From Ignavibacteriales bacterium (GTDB lineage Bacteria > Bacteroidota > Ignavibacteria > Ignavibacteriales > Melioribacteraceae), in NCBI GenBank assembly GCA_020059785.1, contig JAGVBL010000109.1:1-7766 (forward strand): a stretch of DNA of 7,766 nucleotides, written 5' to 3'. Below the pieces are notes generated by a model that worked only from the letters and a program-made list of their open reading frames with translations, did not search any database and had not been told where the DNA came from. Both the position numbers and the translations under genes were made by a program. Of the stretch, positions 5,595 through 7,766 are shown piece by piece; the first letter of the stretch is position 1; each line of letters opens with the position of its first letter.

Positions 5595-7766
5595 ATGAAG
5601 ATGATTAATAAAACATCCGGAAAAATTTCATATGCAAAAACTCTGCTACCAACACTACTGACGATAGCTCTTTTCATAATTGCAATATTTTTAATTGTAA
5701 TCCCTCAATTCGAGAATATTATACTTGACAGAAAAAGAGAAATGATAAGAGAACTTACCAACTCTACTGTTAGTATGATTAACAGGTGGCACCAGGTTCA
5801 ATTGAAAGGATTAATTTCGGAAAATGACGCAAAGAAAAATGCTATTGATCTTATTAAAAATTTACGTTACGGCGAAGAACTTAAAGATTATTTCTGGGTT
5901 ACGGACCTCCATCCCACTATGATTGTTCATCCTTACCGGCCTGACCTGGATGGCAGCGATTTAACCAATTTTGAAGACCTCAAGGATAAGAGACTCTTTG
6001 TTGAAATGGTTAGAGTAGTTCAGAATTCCGGTGAAGGATATGTCGATTATATGTGGCAGTGGAAAGATGATTCGACGAAGATTGTACCCAAGCTTTCTTA
6101 TGTAAAGAAATTTGAACCGTGGAACTGGGTTATTGGGACAGGAATTTATGTTGAAGATGTAAGATTGGAAATAAAACTTCTTGAACGGAAAATTTTAACA
6201 ATATCTGTAATTGTTACAATTCTAAGTTCGTTATTGCTCTCTTATATAGCCTTCCGGAATATTAAAAATGAAAAACTCAGGAAAAAAGCGGAGGATGATC
6301 TTAAAGAATCGAGAGAAAAGTATCGTATGCTTGTTGAAGCTTCCAGTGAAGGTTTGATTATGATTCTAGATAATAATCAAACTTTTTACAATAAGACTTT
6401 TTATTCAATGCTGGGATATTCGCATTCTGGGGATGATTTTAATTTTTCCGGTATCTTCAAATCTATACCTGATTCAAAAGTTTTCGACTTCTCAACCTTG
6501 CAAAGAAAAACCTCCGATCAAGTATTTAATGAACAAATTGAAACAAGATTTATTAAAAAGAACGGTGAGCTTTTAAATGTCCTTCTGAATATCTCTCCAA
6601 TTTCTTTTATGAATAACAATGGTATTGTTATAAATGTTAAAGATCTTACCTTCCACGAGGAAATGAAAGAAGCACTAGATTATACTAAAGAAAAATTTAT
6701 CTCTCTTACTAATCGGATTTCAGTAGGTGTTTTCAGGGCAACACATGATAGTAAAGCTGGACTGATCGAAGTTAACTCTGCATTATTAACTATTTTAGGA
6801 TTCGATGAAGAAACCGAACTTATCGGAAGATCACTTTTCGAATTTATAAATGATGAAGAAGACAAATCTTCCATCCTTAATGAACTAGAAAGTAATGGAT
6901 TTATTAAAAACAGGATAATTAAGCTGAAGAATGAGAAAGGCAAATTATTAACAGCTTCTTTATCCGCTGTTTTGGTAAAAGGGATAAATAGTGAATACAG
7001 TTTTATAGATGGATTTATTCAGGATGTTTCTGAACAGCAACGTAATGTTAAAGAAAGGGAAAAACTTATTTCGGATCTGCAATCATCGGTTGTCGTTTTA
7101 AGTCAGATGATTACTCCTTATATAAAACAACTCCCATCATGTGTTGCTGAAACATCAATACAGGATGCTTCTAAAATCATGACACAAGAAAATAGTAATG
7201 CAATTCTTGTAAAAGGGAAAGATAATTTAGAAGTTGGAATTATTACCGACCGTGAATTAAGAGATAAAGTTATTTCCGCCGGGTTCAAATTGAACATGCC
7301 GGTTGAAGCTGTAATGAATACTGTTTACGGCTCTGTTAAATCGACTGCTACTATTTATGAAGTACTATTGCTTTTTGCTCAACACAACACAAGTTATCTG
7401 ATTGTTAAGGATGCAGCTGATAAAATTTTGGGTGTAATAGATTATGATGTTTTGTTCAATATTTCTTATTCGAAGTTCCTTTTCTTTATAGAGAAAATTG
7501 AAAATGCTGATGATGTAAAAATACTTGTTGATTACAGAAGCCGGCTTATTCATCTAATTTCTAAATTAATAAATAACAATGTAGATATACGTAGTTCTAC
7601 TAAAATGATTTCTCTGGTGGCTGATTCAATTAGTAGAAAGGTTATTAACTTCGCAATTAAAGAGCTGGGAACCCCACCCTGTAAATTTGCATTTCTTTCT
7701 ATGGGAAGTGAAGGTAGGGAAGAGCAAACCTTGCTAACCGATCAGGATAATGCAATTATTTATGAA
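5595..7766 (+). CDS. Transmembrane Cache-PAS-PAS-CBS-nucleotidyltransferase (DUF294/GlnD-type) sensor, 3' end cut
   Basis: An open frame runs from ATG 5595 to the right edge (724 codons, no stop). An in-frame TAG at 5562-5564 limits the start; ATG 5601 is an alternative. Domains in order: TM1 about 15-37; an extracytoplasmic single Cache domain about 40-195, with typical YFWVTD (99-104), HPYRPDLDG and WNWVIGTGIYVEDV; TM2 about 200-220; a charged helical linker; PAS1 about 243-352; PAS2 about 368-478; a coiled linker about 480-512; a CBS pair about 513-625 (ITDRELRDKV between the repeats, MPVEAVM opening the second); a helical connector; then a nucleotidyltransferase beginning near 697 with G704-S-E-G-R708-E-E-Q and T715-D716-Q-D718, whose two Asp fit the metal-binding pair. 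CBS followed by this NTase is the known DUF294 arrangement; a membrane Cache-PAS front end on it is unusual as far as I know. The missing part should hold the rest of the NTase and perhaps a DUF294_C domain. It probably senses a small ligand outside and nucleotidylates a protein or metabolite inside. Likely co-transcribed with the phosphoesterase upstream. Confidence 0.88.
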   Translation, partial: MKMINKTSGKISYAKTLLPTLLTIALFIIAIFLIVIPQFENIILDRKREMIRELTNSTVSMINRWHQVQLKGLISENDAKKNAIDLIKNLRYGEELKDYFWVTDLHPTMIVHPYRPDLDGSDLTNFEDLKDKRLFVEMVRVVQNSGEGYVDYMWQWKDDSTKIVPKLSYVKKFEPWNWVIGTGIYVEDVRLEIKLLERKILTISVIVTILSSLLLSYIAFRNIKNEKLRKKAEDDLKESREKYRMLVEASSEGLIMILDNNQTFYNKTFYSMLGYSHSGDDFNFSGIFKSIPDSKVFDFSTLQRKTSDQVFNEQIETRFIKKNGELLNVLLNISPISFMNNNGIVINVKDLTFHEEMKEALDYTKEKFISLTNRISVGVFRATHDSKAGLIEVNSALLTILGFDEETELIGRSLFEFINDEEDKSSILNELESNGFIKNRIIKLKNEKGKLLTASLSAVLVKGINSEYSFIDGFIQDVSEQQRNVKEREKLISDLQSSVVVLSQMITPYIKQLPSCVAETSIQDASKIMTQENSNAILVKGKDNLEVGIITDRELRDKVISAGFKLNMPVEAVMNTVYGSVKSTATIYEVLLLFAQHNTSYLIVKDAADKILGVIDYDVLFNISYSKFLFFIEKIENADDVKILVDYRSRLIHLISKLINNNVDIRSSTKMISLVADSISRKVINFAIKELGTPPCKFAFLSMGSEGREEQTLLTDQDNAIIYE

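Noticed and set aside
5450..5677. Minus-strand 75-codon frame spanning the phosphoesterase end and the sensor start
   Set aside because: Antisense to two well-supported genes, with no domain or start signal.

Overview
The window is AT-rich (roughly one third G+C by eye) and comes from a bacterium. Gene content suggests the Bacteroidota/Chlorobi/Ignavibacteria side of the tree: a secreted phosphoesterase-like PQQ propeller protein of a type common there, and Cache/PAS signalling proteins. Several genes have clear purine-rich Shine-Dalgarno (SD) sequences, which are weak in classical Bacteroidia, so an Ignavibacteria-like lineage is a plausible guess and no more than that. There are no tRNA or rRNA genes, insertion sequences or CRISPR arrays. 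The window is cut inside a gene at both ends.

Layout. (1) Positions 1-1861, minus strand: a compact three-gene unit read right to left. It encodes a lipoprotein with a helical body, a 99-residue helical cytoplasmic protein and a membrane protein that runs off the left edge. None has a function I recognise; together they look like a small envelope-associated module. (2) Positions 1862-2170: a 309-base gap with one perfect 7-bp hairpin. (3) Positions 2171-4610, minus strand: a two-gene operon separated by one base. The first gene encodes an exported protein with a metallophosphoesterase-like domain followed by a PQQ-type beta-propeller; the second encodes a HAD-family phosphatase. (4) Positions 4611-4802: a divergent intergenic region. 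(5) Positions 4803-7766, plus strand: an intact calcineurin-like metallophosphoesterase, then, 36 bases later, a long signalling protein that continues past the right edge.

Main points of interest. The protein starting at 5595 reads as TM - Cache - TM - PAS - PAS - CBS pair - DUF294/GlnD-type nucleotidyltransferase. It is a transmembrane ligand sensor whose visible output is a nucleotidyltransferase, not a histidine kinase or GGDEF domain. It probably shares a transcript with the phosphoesterase before it, which suggests (inference only) a modify/reverse pair. Across the divergent promoter, the phosphoesterase fold of the exported propeller protein has lost essentially all canonical metal ligands, so it is probably a pseudoenzyme used for binding or scaffolding. 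The lipoprotein gene also has an unusual start: an ideal SD sits before an in-frame ATA that would give a textbook lipoprotein signal peptide.
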